Shown piece by piece: positions 50,677-61,700 of a stretch of 64,000 nt of DNA. Origin of the DNA: Dryas octopetala (Eukaryota; Streptophyta; Magnoliopsida; Rosales; Rosaceae). The position numbers and the translations under genes are program-made. The notes beneath the pieces were generated by a model. The model was given only the letters and a program-made list of their open reading frames with translations, ran no database searches and was not told the origin of the DNA. Position 1 is the first letter of the stretch; each line of letters starts with the position of its first letter. The stretch spans positions 6,421,228 to 6,485,227 of the forward strand of contig OY992833.1 of NCBI GenBank assembly GCA_963921425.1, read 5' to 3'.

Positions 50677-52197
50677 TTAGCCTAATAGCTAAGGGGGACA
50701 AGTAGTCAAATAAGTGAGGTCTTTATTTCCTAATCCAATTATTCAAAGAGCCTTTAATTAAATACTCATTTCTCGTTGTAACCCTAAAATAGGATTCGCA
50801 TCAGAGGCACTCACCTTGAAAATACCTGAGACCTTAACGCTCGTTGCGAGTGTGTTGAAATTCCGAATATTCCCAAAACATGTACATCATGCACATCCCT
50901 TTTGGGGTTCAAGAGACAACTAGATTCTCAAAACAAACAACCACGTATGACAATCACATACTCGCTCCATCGCCGGAGCGTAACTGGCAAATCAAATGCC
51001 AAAACACACAGCCATATTATAATCACATATCCGCTCTATCAAAAGAGCATAATCGACAACTACCATGCCATCACATACCCGTCTCGAGTACCATTCCAAA
51101 AGATGGATCCATTTACAAATCAGAATGCATTTCAGATATTCACAGAGTATATATGCACACATAGATCCACAGATTGATTAGAAAATCCTACAAGGCAATA
51201 ATGATAAAGCAATTCTGTATCGACCCCAAATTACACAATTCAAAAGAAGGATCGACACACAATCATGCAACATAACTCGATCATAAATATAGGCACTCAT
51301 TTGCAAAACAATCAAGATAGAGAGTGAGTGGTCCACCCACCTAAGTCTCGAGCAAAGTTCCACTTAGCTAGTACAACCCCACCATCGCATGAGATCGACC
51401 GTCTAAACGTACCTTTCTTCAAAAGTCACGTACAATGACCGTTTTGCCCTTACAAACAAATAAGTGCAAAAGAATTAGCGAAAGGTGAATCCGAGTTTAA
51501 CTTCAGAAGAATAGAAACAAGGACGAGTCAGGTGGATTCTAACCTTCGTCGGAAACACCCGATCAACACTCTGGATCGGTTTCCTATTCAGTAATCGAAA
51601 TGGTCGTTCACACTGACCGAGCAAGAGAATACAAAGCTTCACAAATACCTATAACAAATATAGGAGTTAGCTTTGAGAGTCGATAAATAACAACACGAGT
51701 TTCGAAGCAAAAAAGAGAGTAAAATGACCAAAATGCCCTCGGGGTCAAATCAAGGATTTACGACTCACTTTTTGAAATCATTGGTGATCCAGGATTGACT
51801 CGAGACGTGACAAAGAGGGTTAGGTTATACAAATCGATTCAACTCACGATAATTGACAGTACGAGTCTCGGGAAGTACAAGTGAAATGACCAAACTACCC
51901 CTATGACCTAACCGAAGGTAGGGTCCAAACAAATGTCGATCCAAGGCTAGATCAGTTAGTTTTAACGAAACGAATACGGATACCCTAGTCGGTGATATAC
52001 CAAGCTAGGGTTTTGGGTTTGACAACCGGAATGGCTTTGGGTTTGACAACCGGAATGGCTTCGGGTTTAGGATTTCTGAGCCAACACAACCTGTTAATCA
52101 ACCACAGACAACCAAAAAAACACAGGGTTCACAAACAAAGTTCACAAGATCGAGAAACAACCGGGATGGGCGGCAACTGCCATGAACGGTGGCTGCC
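50677..52197. other. Gene-free part of the old minus-strand LTR
   Basis: No protein-coding signal. Includes paired forms of CGCTCCATCGCCGGAGCGTA (50962) and CGCTCTATCAAAAGAGCATA (51031), short inverted repeats about 70 bp apart, and at 52008-52057 a direct repeat of GGTTTGACAACCGGAATGGC in two adjacent copies. Confidence 0.5.
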
Positions 52198-54146
52198 TGA
52201 TATGTTCATAAATTCATATCCTTTTATATTCCTTTTATTTAGTTTTTGTGAGTTCATTTGATTAAAAGCTTTAAATTTCATTTAGTTTTGTGTTTTTAGA
52301 TTCCGAACAATAAAATGAGAAATTTCATCATTTATTCTCCTTAATCGATTTTAACATGAATCCAATTGGAGATAGAAGCTAACACCTTGAAGTTATTCCA
52401 GGTTAAATTTCGTGACATTTGAAGACTTCTAAGGTGTTCATTTTGAATTTCAAAGTCAGCCCAAAACTGCACCCGAGGAGAATTGAGTCAGCTGCATTGT
52501 GTGGGGAATAACATTTTGGTTTGAGCTTGGATTGAGGCATATAATATATGGTTGGAAAGAAGACATCCAGGTCTTTCTATTGATATATAAAATGTAAATT
52601 TCGGAGTTGGTTAAGGCCTCCAAATTGCTCTCCAAACACAGCTCAGAAATCTTGTCAGCAAGGATAAAGTGGTCCCAATGCATCTTAATTTCCATTTTGG
52701 GTAATTTGCCTATCACATGCTCTCTTTCCTTCCCCTTTGTTTGCCCATTCTAAGCAAAATTCAGAAACCACAATGTGAAGGCTCTAAATGAGGCAAAGAG
52801 AACATCTACCTATCTCAACATCCTTTAAGGATCATCCATTGAGGGATAAGATGAAATATTCTCATTTATGAATTAACCAAACCTTATCCCTTCATTTTCT
52901 TTTAATCCTAGCCACATATTCTAGACATAACAACTCACCCAAACCATAAAACACTCTCTCATTTTCGAGCTCCCCCCTCCATCCTCTCTAATTTCACTCA
53001 TTTCATCATTCATTTCATCATCTCATCTCAAAAACACACATCTCATCTTCTATCTTCCAAAACCCTAGCTTTTTCTCATATCTCTACATCATTTCTTTTC
53101 TCCATCTTCCCTTTATCAACTCTTCCTCTCCAAAAAGTCAAACACCATCATAACACCCATCTACTATATTCACCACCATTATTGCAAGAGGAGCTTGGAG
53201 GCACTTGAGACAAGAAGCTATTTTGGGCATCCTTGGAGGAGTGACACCCCTTGGGAGCTTGGCTTCAACATCTAGAGTTTTCTCTTTTCCTTCTTGTTTT
53301 CATTTATGTTTCAATTTGTGATGTTGTTTGTAACTTTTATGGCTAGTGAGTAGTTTCTTGATTTGGGGCTAGGGATCTAGCCCTAGCCCAACCATGTAAT
53401 GACTTTGTGATTTGTGATATAAATGTCATTTTGGATATATATGCTCTTATGCTAGTTTAAAGATCATGACTTATATGTGTGAATTTACCACTTGTGCATA
53501 TGAGAAATGTTGTCATGTAGAAATTAAAGATTAGTAACCTTTAGTTTCTAAAGCTTGTTGCATAAGAGCATGGTAATTTAAAAACACCTTGGTTGGATTG
53601 TTTTAATTGCTTGGATTTCTCATCCTTAGAACTTTATGCACCTAGGGTTTGCTATGACATTAATTTTAGGTAGTTACCTATCACCTTGGTTGGAATAGTT
53701 GATAACATGAAAGAGGATGTGCCCTAATTTACCTTGATCGGGGGTTAGGAGGGAATTTAATCTATCTAATTTGGCATAATCATTAATTGCATTGTTTGTT
53801 ACATGGGAGGGTTAGTGTGAATCCCTAATAACCCCAAATCCTTCATCATCATTGAATTTAATTTGTACTTGAATTTGCTTGTATTTTCATTTGTTAGTTT
53901 CAAATATTCAAGTGTTACGTATCATCTATCAACCAAACAACAACTCAACACTACACATTTGCACATACCATTATGTTTAGTCTTGACTTTACATAGTATA
54001 TAGTAAGTTGTTTGTTAGTTTTATAACCCTAAAATCAATCTAGCTTGTGATTGAAATCCTAATCCAATCTCTTGGGTACGACAACCCCCTACTTCCATTT
54101 CCATACTAAAACTTGACAACCTTGCACTTGAGGTAAGATAACAACA
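52198..54146 (+). mobile_element. Probable solo LTR of a second Tat/Athila-like family
   Basis: Begins TGATATGTTCATAAATTC and ends GATAACAACA, with flanking CTGCC (52193-52197) and TTGCC (54147-54151), a 5-bp duplication with one mismatch. The region near 54073-54130 (CTTGGGTACGACAACCCC ... CTTGCACTTGAGG) has the same layout as the end of the 14268-17009 LTR (TGGGATCGACCTC ... GCACTTGCAAGT). No internal region is attached. The orientation follows that resemblance. Confidence 0.55.
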
Positions 54147-55332
54147 TTGCCCGACCTATTTCATAAAGAAATACACAGAATCATGATCAGATTACACAAC
54201 AAAAAGAATATGAGATCAACAAACTACTCAAATGATTACAGGGATTGAGTGAGGATCAATTCCCACCTTGAAACAACCAAACAACCACCACATGCGGTCA
54301 AACTTGCTGTGGCAGCGGGCTGTTGAGCTGGGTTCTCCAATCGAACAACTTATGGGCACATGCAAGTGCACCAGCTGAGAGAGAATGCTGAGAGGAACTC
54401 AAACATGCCCGTGATAGGCTGAGTTGCCATCGGGATTGCTGGAGATCAGAAGAGGAGGCTCTGGGTTCCTCTCCCTTCGGTTTGCTGCGCATAGTGATTG
54501 GATCGAGGATCTAAGGACACTACTAGACTCGTCTCAATGAGTGGAAGAAGAGAGTGGTGGTGACGGGTCACAATGCTGCTGGAAAAACAACATCGACGAT
54601 GGAGGTCGTCGAATTCTTCTTTTCGAAACGCCGCCTACGACGGTCGAATGATGATGGAGAAAGCACCCTCGTGCTCGCCACGAGGAGAGGAAGGGAATGG
54701 TGGTGGTCTGCCACCCCATTGTTGCTGGAAAAGAGAACTCGCTGCTTGGAGCTTTTGGGTCTTCTCGGTTGAGATTTGGCTTTTGGGTTGGGTTTTCGGG
54801 CAAGTGAGTTGCAGAGGGAGATAGAGTAAAGAGAAACAAAGCAAACGAGCTAAAGAGCTCTGGCAACCATGGCTGGACGCGCTTACACACGTCGTCGAAG
54901 GCACGTTGGAGGAGAGAGAAGAGAGAGAGAGAGAGGCGGCTGGTGTTTGTGTTTTTCAGAAAATTGGGTTTGGTATTTATACTAAACTCTAGCTGCGAAA
55001 TTACAATAATGCCACTAGACTTCGCACGTCCGTAACTCTCAAACCATAACTCTGATTTACGCGTTTTTTGAGTCTACGCGCTCATAGAGTCGAGCTCTAC
55101 GCAACGAGACCAAGATTGAGTTTTAAAACAAAGTATTTCTTCGGGTCAACAAAAAGGTCAACAAGTCAAACAGTAAAACAATTTATAAACTCCGAAAAAG
55201 ATTTTTGGTGGAGAAAAATAAAAGAAAACTTTATGACAAATACTAATTCGCAAATAAAATTAGGAAATAGAAAATTGAAAAAAATTTCAGGGTTTTACAC
55301 TATGTCACATACCTGAGGTTCGGGGTGTGACA
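54147..55332. other. Promoter-proximal part of the minus-strand LTR
   Basis: The TATA box on the minus strand is at 54975-54981. Downstream of it (54250-54960, minus strand) are CT-rich leader-like and GC-rich stretches with chance open frames on both strands (54534-54904). No recognisable protein. Confidence 0.5.
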
Positions 55333-56150
55333 ACCCGTTAGAGTGGAATAGTTGAATTAACACCCCAAAAAGAGAAAGTTCGATTCCAAAGTCCATCTCA
55401 TTTGTAGGCCAAAGTATTATTCTTTAAAGATTTTGGGTCCAACGTGTTTGAAAAATATCCTTCAAGTCTTACAAGTATGCTTAATATCTGATATTAAGTT
55501 GTCTTTTAAATCTTCTTAGCTAAACTTTTGTACGGGGCTTTTCAATGTAATTTTATTTAAAAAAAAACAATTAAACACATTAAAAAATTATTATTGGTTT
55601 TATTTGTTTGTTTTTCTTAACAAAAAAGCACGGCCCATTTCATTATCATTAGAGTCCATTAATATATAGGTACTGTTATCTAATTTTATTAACCAAAACC
55701 ACTTAAAACATCATTCTTCCTTTTGCGGACCAACTATCACAAACCCATTTTTCATTTGCGGACACCACATCACCACTAGATCCCAAAATACCATGCAGAC
55801 ACCACACCACCACCATTAGATCCCAAAATACCATCCGAAAATAGACATAACAAAAACATAACATGCAGACATCTTCCAAAATACCAGCATCAACGCATCA
55901 CCAAAAAACAGAAACAGAAACTGCAAGTCCGCAACTCCAATAAACTGCAGTTTCAACTCTAATAAATTGCAGTTTCTGCAGTTTCAGTTTACTTACAGTT
56001 CCAGAAACTGCAAAAAGTTCAATTGCAGTTCGAGAAACTGAACTAAACAAAAAAATCAAGAACCAAAACATACTCATGCATAGACCTTGATAAGAAGAGA
56101 GAAAAGTCGGGATATGAATTATTTGATTAATTGATAAATTGGATCGAAAT
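55333..56150. other. Intergenic DNA with short repeats, no gene
   Basis: A degenerate tandem duplication of about 46 bp (each with TAGATCCCAAAATACCAT) lies at 55766-55835. At 55915-56045 a cluster of CTGCAGTTTC and GAAACTGCA motifs on both strands forms several short hairpins, including the palindrome AAACTGCAGTTT near 55944. Upstream of the CML pseudogene. Confidence 0.6.
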
Positions 56151-56170
56151 CGGTGGCGGGCAGCGGCAAA

Positions 56171-56516
56171 ATGGTAAAGCTGGATGACAAACAGATTGCG
56201 GAGCTGCGGGAGATGTTTGGATCGTTCGATGGGAACAAAGACGGGAGCTTGACGCAGTTGGAGCTGGGGTCTCTGCTGCGCTCGCTGGGGCTGAAGCCGA
56301 GCCTTCACCAGCTGGAGGCTCTCATCCAAAAAGCTGATCGGAACTTCAACGGACTCGTCGAGTTCTCCGAGTTCGTGGCGCTGATGGAGTCGGACCTTCT
56401 ACGAGCCAGGTGTCCGTACACGTACCCAAGACCAGCTCAAGAAGATGTTTAGGATGCTTAAGAGAGTGATGAAAGAGAAGATAAATTTCAGAAATGAGGG
56501 AGAAAGAGACACGTGA
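56171..56516 (+). pseudogene. CML18-like calmodulin-like protein, truncated and frameshifted
   Basis: From ATG 56171 the frame encodes an N-lobe with two EF-hands: loop 1 DGNKDGSLTQLE (about 56229-56264) and loop 2 DRNFNGLVEFSE (about 56337-56372), separated by LLRSLGLKPS. This resembles plant CML18-type calcium sensors, which have four EF-hands and about 160 residues. After CPYT (56412-56423) the frame shifts: the original frame stops at 56450, whereas another frame continues the family with DQLKKMFRM (about 56430-56459) and then degenerates to a stop at 56514. EF-hands 3 and 4 are missing. Family genes are often intronless, so lack of introns is not evidence of retroposition. A GTG lies where an upstream start could have been (56153). 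An expressed two-EF-hand protein of about 93 residues cannot be excluded. Confidence 0.78.
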
Positions 56517-56637
56517 GAGAGTTTTGAAAAAATTAAAAAATTAGCAACCATTGGATTGCTTTGATGGCTAATACCAATTGGTACCAACTCAAAGTTACTT
56601 GATTGTTAATAAAACTAACTTGATTGTTATATATTAA

Positions 56638-57211
56638 GAGTGCTGCTATTTGCACACCCTTTTCTTCTCTTTGCACACCCTTTCTTAAAAAAAAAAAAAA
56701 AAAAACTCAAAGGAAAAGACCTTATACCCCATCCATTTTTCTTTTTGCACACCCTTCCTAAACAGAAAAAAAAAAACACACACATACCCAAAAATCACAC
56801 ACCCCATCCCCATCTCCCCCCCCCCCTCGTACACACCCCCTCACCCACACACCTCCTCTCCACCTCTCCTCTCTCCGGCACACACCCATCCCCGAGCAGC
56901 CTACCACCACCGGCGACCACTCCACCCTCTCTTCTTTTTCTTCCCCCTACCCGGACCACCTCCCTTCCTCCAGCAAGCTCACCGTCGCGCACCGGAGAAG
57001 AAAACTTAAAAAAAAAAAATTGGATCGGGTTCGGTGGACCAGTGCCGAACCCGATGGTTTCGTTCGGTAGGTACCCACCGAACAATCCTATTCTATTCGG
57101 AGGGTACCTGTCGAACGAAACCACCGGATTCGGCACTGGTTCGCCGAACCCGCTGCAATTTTTTTTTTTTAATTTGTTTGGCTGTCTGCTTGGGTGAGAG
57201 GAGAGAGGGAA

Positions 57212-57275
<64 letters not shown>

Positions 57276-57624
57276 AAGGGAGGAGCCGAGGAGGGGCTGC
57301 TGGGCTGGTTATGGTGGCTGTTTTGGGTGGTGCTGCGCGCGGTGGTGGTGCTGCGAGGAAGGTGGTGGCGCGCGGTGGTGGTGGTGCGAGGAATGTGGTG
57401 CTGCTGGTGCGAGGAAGGTGGTGGTGGTGCTGGTACGTGGAAGGTGGTGATCGGGCGGAAGGAAAAAAAACAGAGCAAGGGGGTGTGTACGGGGGGGAGA
57501 TGGGAATGGGGGTGTGTGGGTGAGGGAAGGGCCAAATGGTCTTTTCTCTTGAATTTTTTTTTTTTTTTTTTTTTCAGAAAAGGGTGTGCAAAAGAAATTT
57601 AGGGGTGTGCAAATAGCAGCCCTC
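56638..57624. mobile_element. Inverted-repeat element with internal palindrome (987 bp)
   Basis: Ends GAGTGCTGCTATTTGCACAC (56638) and GTGTGCAAATAGCAGCCCTC (57605-57624), flanked by the 8-bp direct repeat TATATTAA (56630-56637, 57625-57632). Further inverted matches occur between 56795-56835 and 57480-57525. The centre holds a second hairpin at about 57024-57155: GGGTTCGGTGGACCAGTGCC and GGCACTGGTTCGCCGAACCC with GTTTCGTTCGGTAGGTACCC and its partner inside. An (AG)n run is at 57221-57271. Open frames here are low-complexity. An 8-bp duplication fits hAT or Mutator-like elements; I cannot decide. Confidence 0.78.
57221..57271. repeat. (GA)n microsatellite
   Basis: About 25 uninterrupted GA units inside the 56638-57624 element. 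Confidence 0.9.
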
Positions 57625-57677
57625 TATATTAATAATAATGATATTAAAAGTTAAAAACTATAGCAAATATGTAGTAA

Positions 57678-58225
57678 GAGGAAATTACAGATTTAGTCCA
57701 GTTATTTTATACCTAGTTCAATTTTGGTCCACAATCTTTTTTAAGTTCTGTTTTGGTCCACTAAATGTTCCACTTGTTCAGTAAAGGTCCATATTTGTTT
57801 TCTCAAATTTGGCATGCTTTTTATCCTATCAAATCTCACCCAAATTCAGCGAACATATACTTGTTTTAAAGCTATGTATTTCTTCTTTACAACCATATAA
57901 AAATCATTCAAATTGGAATTCTAAAACTCAAGATAATTGACCCCAAAGTAGGGTACCCGAAACTGCCAATTTTTCAAACTTCACCCAATCTCAATTCTTT
58001 TAGATTATAATACTCCAAATTTGTTTTTATGACTAAGAAATGATGAAATATAACTTATAGTTCAATTATAATTGAAGAAAACACAACCCAAAGGATTTAA
58101 AGTCACAAATCTGGACCTTTACTGAACAAATGAAACAATTAGTGGACCAAAACAGAACTTAAAAAAGATTATGGACCAAAATTGAACTAGGTATAAAATA
58201 AATGGACCAAATCTGTAATTTCCTC
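57678..58225. mobile_element. 548-bp MITE with 10-bp target duplication
   Basis: Ends GAGGAAATTACAGATTT and AAATCTGTAATTTCCTC, with exact flanking TATGTAGTAA (57668-57677, 58226-58235). Arms extend about 120 bp (left TTCTGTTTTGGTCCACTAA near 57748; right TTAGTGGACCAAAACAGAA near 58139). The centre is AT-rich and non-coding. TSD length favours a Mutator-like family. Confidence 0.88.
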
Positions 58226-58235
58226 TATGTAGTAA

Positions 58236-58296
58236 TGAGTAATTATTTTTTATCATTAGTCTAGAAATTAAAGTTCGAACACCCTCTCCCTACCTC

Positions 58297-58348
<52 letters not shown>
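58236..58348 (+). mobile_element. Retroposon tail: short body plus A51
   Basis: A 51-base pure A run (58298-58348) follows a short body with AAGTTCGAACACCC (58270-58283), which resembles a pol III B box, and a C-rich end. This looks like the 3' part of a SINE whose 5' end is missing or lies left of the MITE. It sits about 250 bp upstream of the TOM40 ATG. Confidence 0.45.
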
Positions 58349-58352
<4 letters not shown>

Positions 58353-58594
58353 TGGGGGGCGTTGAAACAGCCACTGCTTAGTGTTCACTAGGGTTTTAGA
58401 CTTTTTGCATCCTTTGGAGGTTTTGACATTAGAAAGCGAGAGAAACCCTATTCAGGCCATATGCTCAGACCCTCTCTTTTTTATCTGATTTGATCTTTAA
58501 TCAGTGGGAGAGCCATTGCTCTCCTATTTATTCTACACCAAAACCCTTCCAAGTTTTGCTAATAGAAGAAGCTAGATTCTAAACAACGACAACA
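58349..58594 (+). promoter_or_regulatory. TOM40 upstream region and 5' leader
   Basis: Contains CTAGGGTTTTAG at 58389-58400 (close to the telo-box found near plant genes for organelle and ribosome biogenesis) and GAAACCCTATTCAGGCC near 58441. No clear TATA box, as is common for housekeeping genes. The transcription start is not determined. Confidence 0.45.
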
Positions 58595-58723
58595 ATGGCG
58601 ACCCTTGTTCCTCCAACCACTGCTACTGATGCTACCCAGAAGCCCAAAGAGGATGAGAAAGTCGATTACTTGAATCTTCCTTGCCCCATTCCCTACGAGG
58701 AGATCCATCGTGAAGCTCTCAGT

Positions 58724-58765
<42 letters not shown>

Positions 58766-61700
58766 TAATTTTAAGTCTCTTTGTAGTTACAATGTTTTAA
58801 GTTTTAGTGTGATTAATATGGAGATTTGTGTAGCTTCTTGTTAAGATTTAGGCATTTGATCATCTGGGTTTTCTACGTTTTCTACATTGAGAAGATGAGA
58901 ATCTTTTATTGTGATTTTACTTTATTTGTTTGTGTATTTTTTTCAGTAGAAGTATAAATTCTTGGCGAAATAGAAATTTTTTGGTCTTGTAAGTTGTAAC
59001 TGACAATCTGTGTACACTGACTGAGTTAAAATATAAGGGAAGTGCTTTAGTCTAAGAATTTCGTTGTATGTGTATTGCAGTGTCTTTAAAGCCAGAACTT
59101 TTTGAGGGGATGCGCTTCGATTTTACTAAAGGACTCAATCAGAAGTTCTCACTCAGTCACAGGTCCGATCAGATCTTCTGTGCATGTCTCTCATCATTCT
59201 ATTTTTTATTTAGATACTGATCTGAATCATAACTATCCTTTGTCAACCAAAACCAGCGTGTTCATGGGACCTACGGAGATTCCTTCGCAATCTACTGAAA
59301 CTATTAAAATTCCCACTGCTAACTATGAGTTTGGTGCCAATTTCATAGACCCAAAGGTGACTAGCCTTCTCATTTAAATTGGTCATTTGGGATATGTTCT
59401 TTGAAATGTTTAATTTAAACTTCCCTGGTAAAATTTGGTTGTCTTGCAGTTGATGCTTTTTGGGAGGATACTGACTGATGGGAGGCTTAATGCAAGAGTA
59501 AAGTGTGATTTAACTGAGAATCTTACCTTAAAGGCTAATTCTCAGGTGATTTGTAAGACTGTTGAAGGACTTCCTCTCATTTTCTATTTGCATAGTTTGT
59601 GCTGACAATATGCTCTGTGATGTCTAAGCTTGTTGGTTAACTTCTCTGTGTTTCTTTCCAGCTTAGCAACGAGCCACACATGTCACATGGCATGGTCAAT
59701 TTTGATTACAAGGTATGCTGCTCTACCTTTGAAAGATCTTTAAGTTACTTTTTTTTGTTGTGCTTTTATAATGGTGTTTCTACGAAGAAAGCTAAACTTC
59801 TCTCAGAAACAAACTATGTGCATGGCAGTTATCAAGAAAAAAATTTTGTACAGCTATTTTAACTTCTAAGCACCTGGTTTGGCTCAACTTCTTGGGGCGC
59901 TGAAAAGTTCTTTTTCATGGCCAAAAAGCTTTAAAGCGTTTTTTCAGGTTGTTTGTCAGTACTTTAAAAAAAATGTGCTTTTAGGTTCACGCGAAAGCAA
60001 TAAACTTGTTCGGGAGAAACTCTAATTTGTAGCTTCTCCAAAAAGCTGAAAAAATCTTTTGGTGGAAAAATCATGTTCAATCATTTTCTTTTTGAAATTG
60101 ACAAAGTTAACCTTCGAATTTTAATTAAATTTCACCAATGTCCTTTTTACCCTTTAACAATTACCAGGAACTAGGAAGACTAGTTTGCTAAATTATCGGA
60201 TGGTGGGCTGAATTTAGGACTTTAAAGGATGGCCTATTAGGATTTGATTGAACTTACTTTGATCTTCTTTGGAGAATAATGTGCAAAAGATTAAGAAGAA
60301 AAGATGTAGACATCCTTTCCTCCACCCATTTAACTTAATACTCACTTTCTCAACAACCAGATCCCAAAAAGATAATGCACACGGGTTGCCACCCAAAGAA
60401 AGTGGTACTTTCTGTTTGAAAATGTTTGCTCAACACAGTGATTTATGGAATGAATGCTATGTCATATATTATTTCTGTTTCATATATTGTGAATGCTCAA
60501 CGTAACGGAGTGAATGCTATTTTATATGTTTTTGGAATAACATAGTAATTTATAATTTTTGTTTTAAGTATTTTAAGTTGGTATAATTTGAGAAAAAACT
60601 TCTTTGTTATTAAGTTTCTAACTCATTTTTTCTGTACGTGTGCTCTTTTCCTGACATTGAACTTCTTCTGTGCAGGGTAAAGATTACAGGTCACAGTTTC
60701 AACTAGGGAATGGTGCTTTGTTTGGAGCAAACTACATTCAGGTAAAATGTTTGGATAAACTATTATGGATCTAAGCATTTCATTTATTTATGATTAAAGC
60801 AAAGTATATTCTCATGAGAATACTTATTTTGTTGGCTAGTCTACATGTATTAATCAGCCCAAAATAAATCGTACAATGTTTCCTCGGAAAAGCACTTAAT
60901 ACAAAAGACCAGGAACACAATAATCTGTATTTATTATACTAAGCGTAATCACATTTGGAGATCAATCCTTGTTATTAAAGATTCTTGTCCCCACCTGAAG
61001 ATCATTGTTAGCTGTTAGTAAAATATACTATTTTCTTTCCCCACTAGCTGTTAGAGAAATTAAGACAAACTTAACACCTAAAGAATACGATTTGACTATC
61101 TTTGGCCAATCATTGTTAACTATTTGTTTTTTCCTTTTCTTTTTATTTTTCTTCTTTTGGTCAATTTCTTTAAGGGAAAATGACCAAATTAGTCCGCATA
61201 GTTTGACCCTTATTTCAAATGAGTCCGTGTTGTTTCAATTTTTTCAATCAAATCCTTGTGATTTACAAATTATTAAAATCAAGTCCAAAATTAAAATTTT
61301 ATCCAAAATTTAGACGGAATTTTCATGTGGAAACCATGTGCAACCTTAGCTTTTGTTAGTTGAGGGGCCAAACGGTCATAAAATTTGAACCATTGCACTC
61401 CCTTGTTGATAAGAGCAAGAGTTTACCGTCTAAAATTTGGATAAAATTTTAATTATAGACTTGATTGTAACAAAATGTAAACTACTAGGACTTGATTGAA
61501 AAATTGTAATGGGGATCCACACAAGTTAGTTTTTTTTTTATTATTATTATTTTTTTATGTTCATCTACATGAAGAAACTGCCCTCCCCACCCTATTTGAT
61601 AATTTTGGAGTAGGCATTCCAACCTTTCCTAACACTTTCCAAACACAACTCCCAAAAGAGGAAATGACCTCCCTTGAAGACCACTCAATACCATCTTTGA

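Larger units (their letters stand above)
39235..55332 (-). mobile_element. Old minus-strand LTR, split by a Tekay element and a solo LTR
   Basis: Pieces are 39235-40700 and 50677-55332. On the minus strand it begins TGTCACACCCCGAACCTC (55332), carries a TATA box TATAAAT at 54975-54981 (minus strand) followed by an AG/CT-rich leader, contains TTGGGTTTCGATCCCC (plus-strand complement at 40187-40202) as in the Tekay LTR at 42429, and ends GGGTGCTACA (39235). The end region CACAGCG-CACC near 39261 matches the complement of the Tekay LTR end. Without inserts it is about 4.17 kb. No ORF. A single LTR origin is inference. Confidence 0.55.

Noticed and set aside
54534..54904. Overlapping frames on both strands
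   Set aside because: They lie in the leader part of a minus-strand LTR just after its TATA box and match no family.
56795..57535. 246-codon frame on the minus strand with Ser/Leu repeats
   Set aside because: Generated by the GA microsatellite and inverted CT-rich arms of a mobile element.
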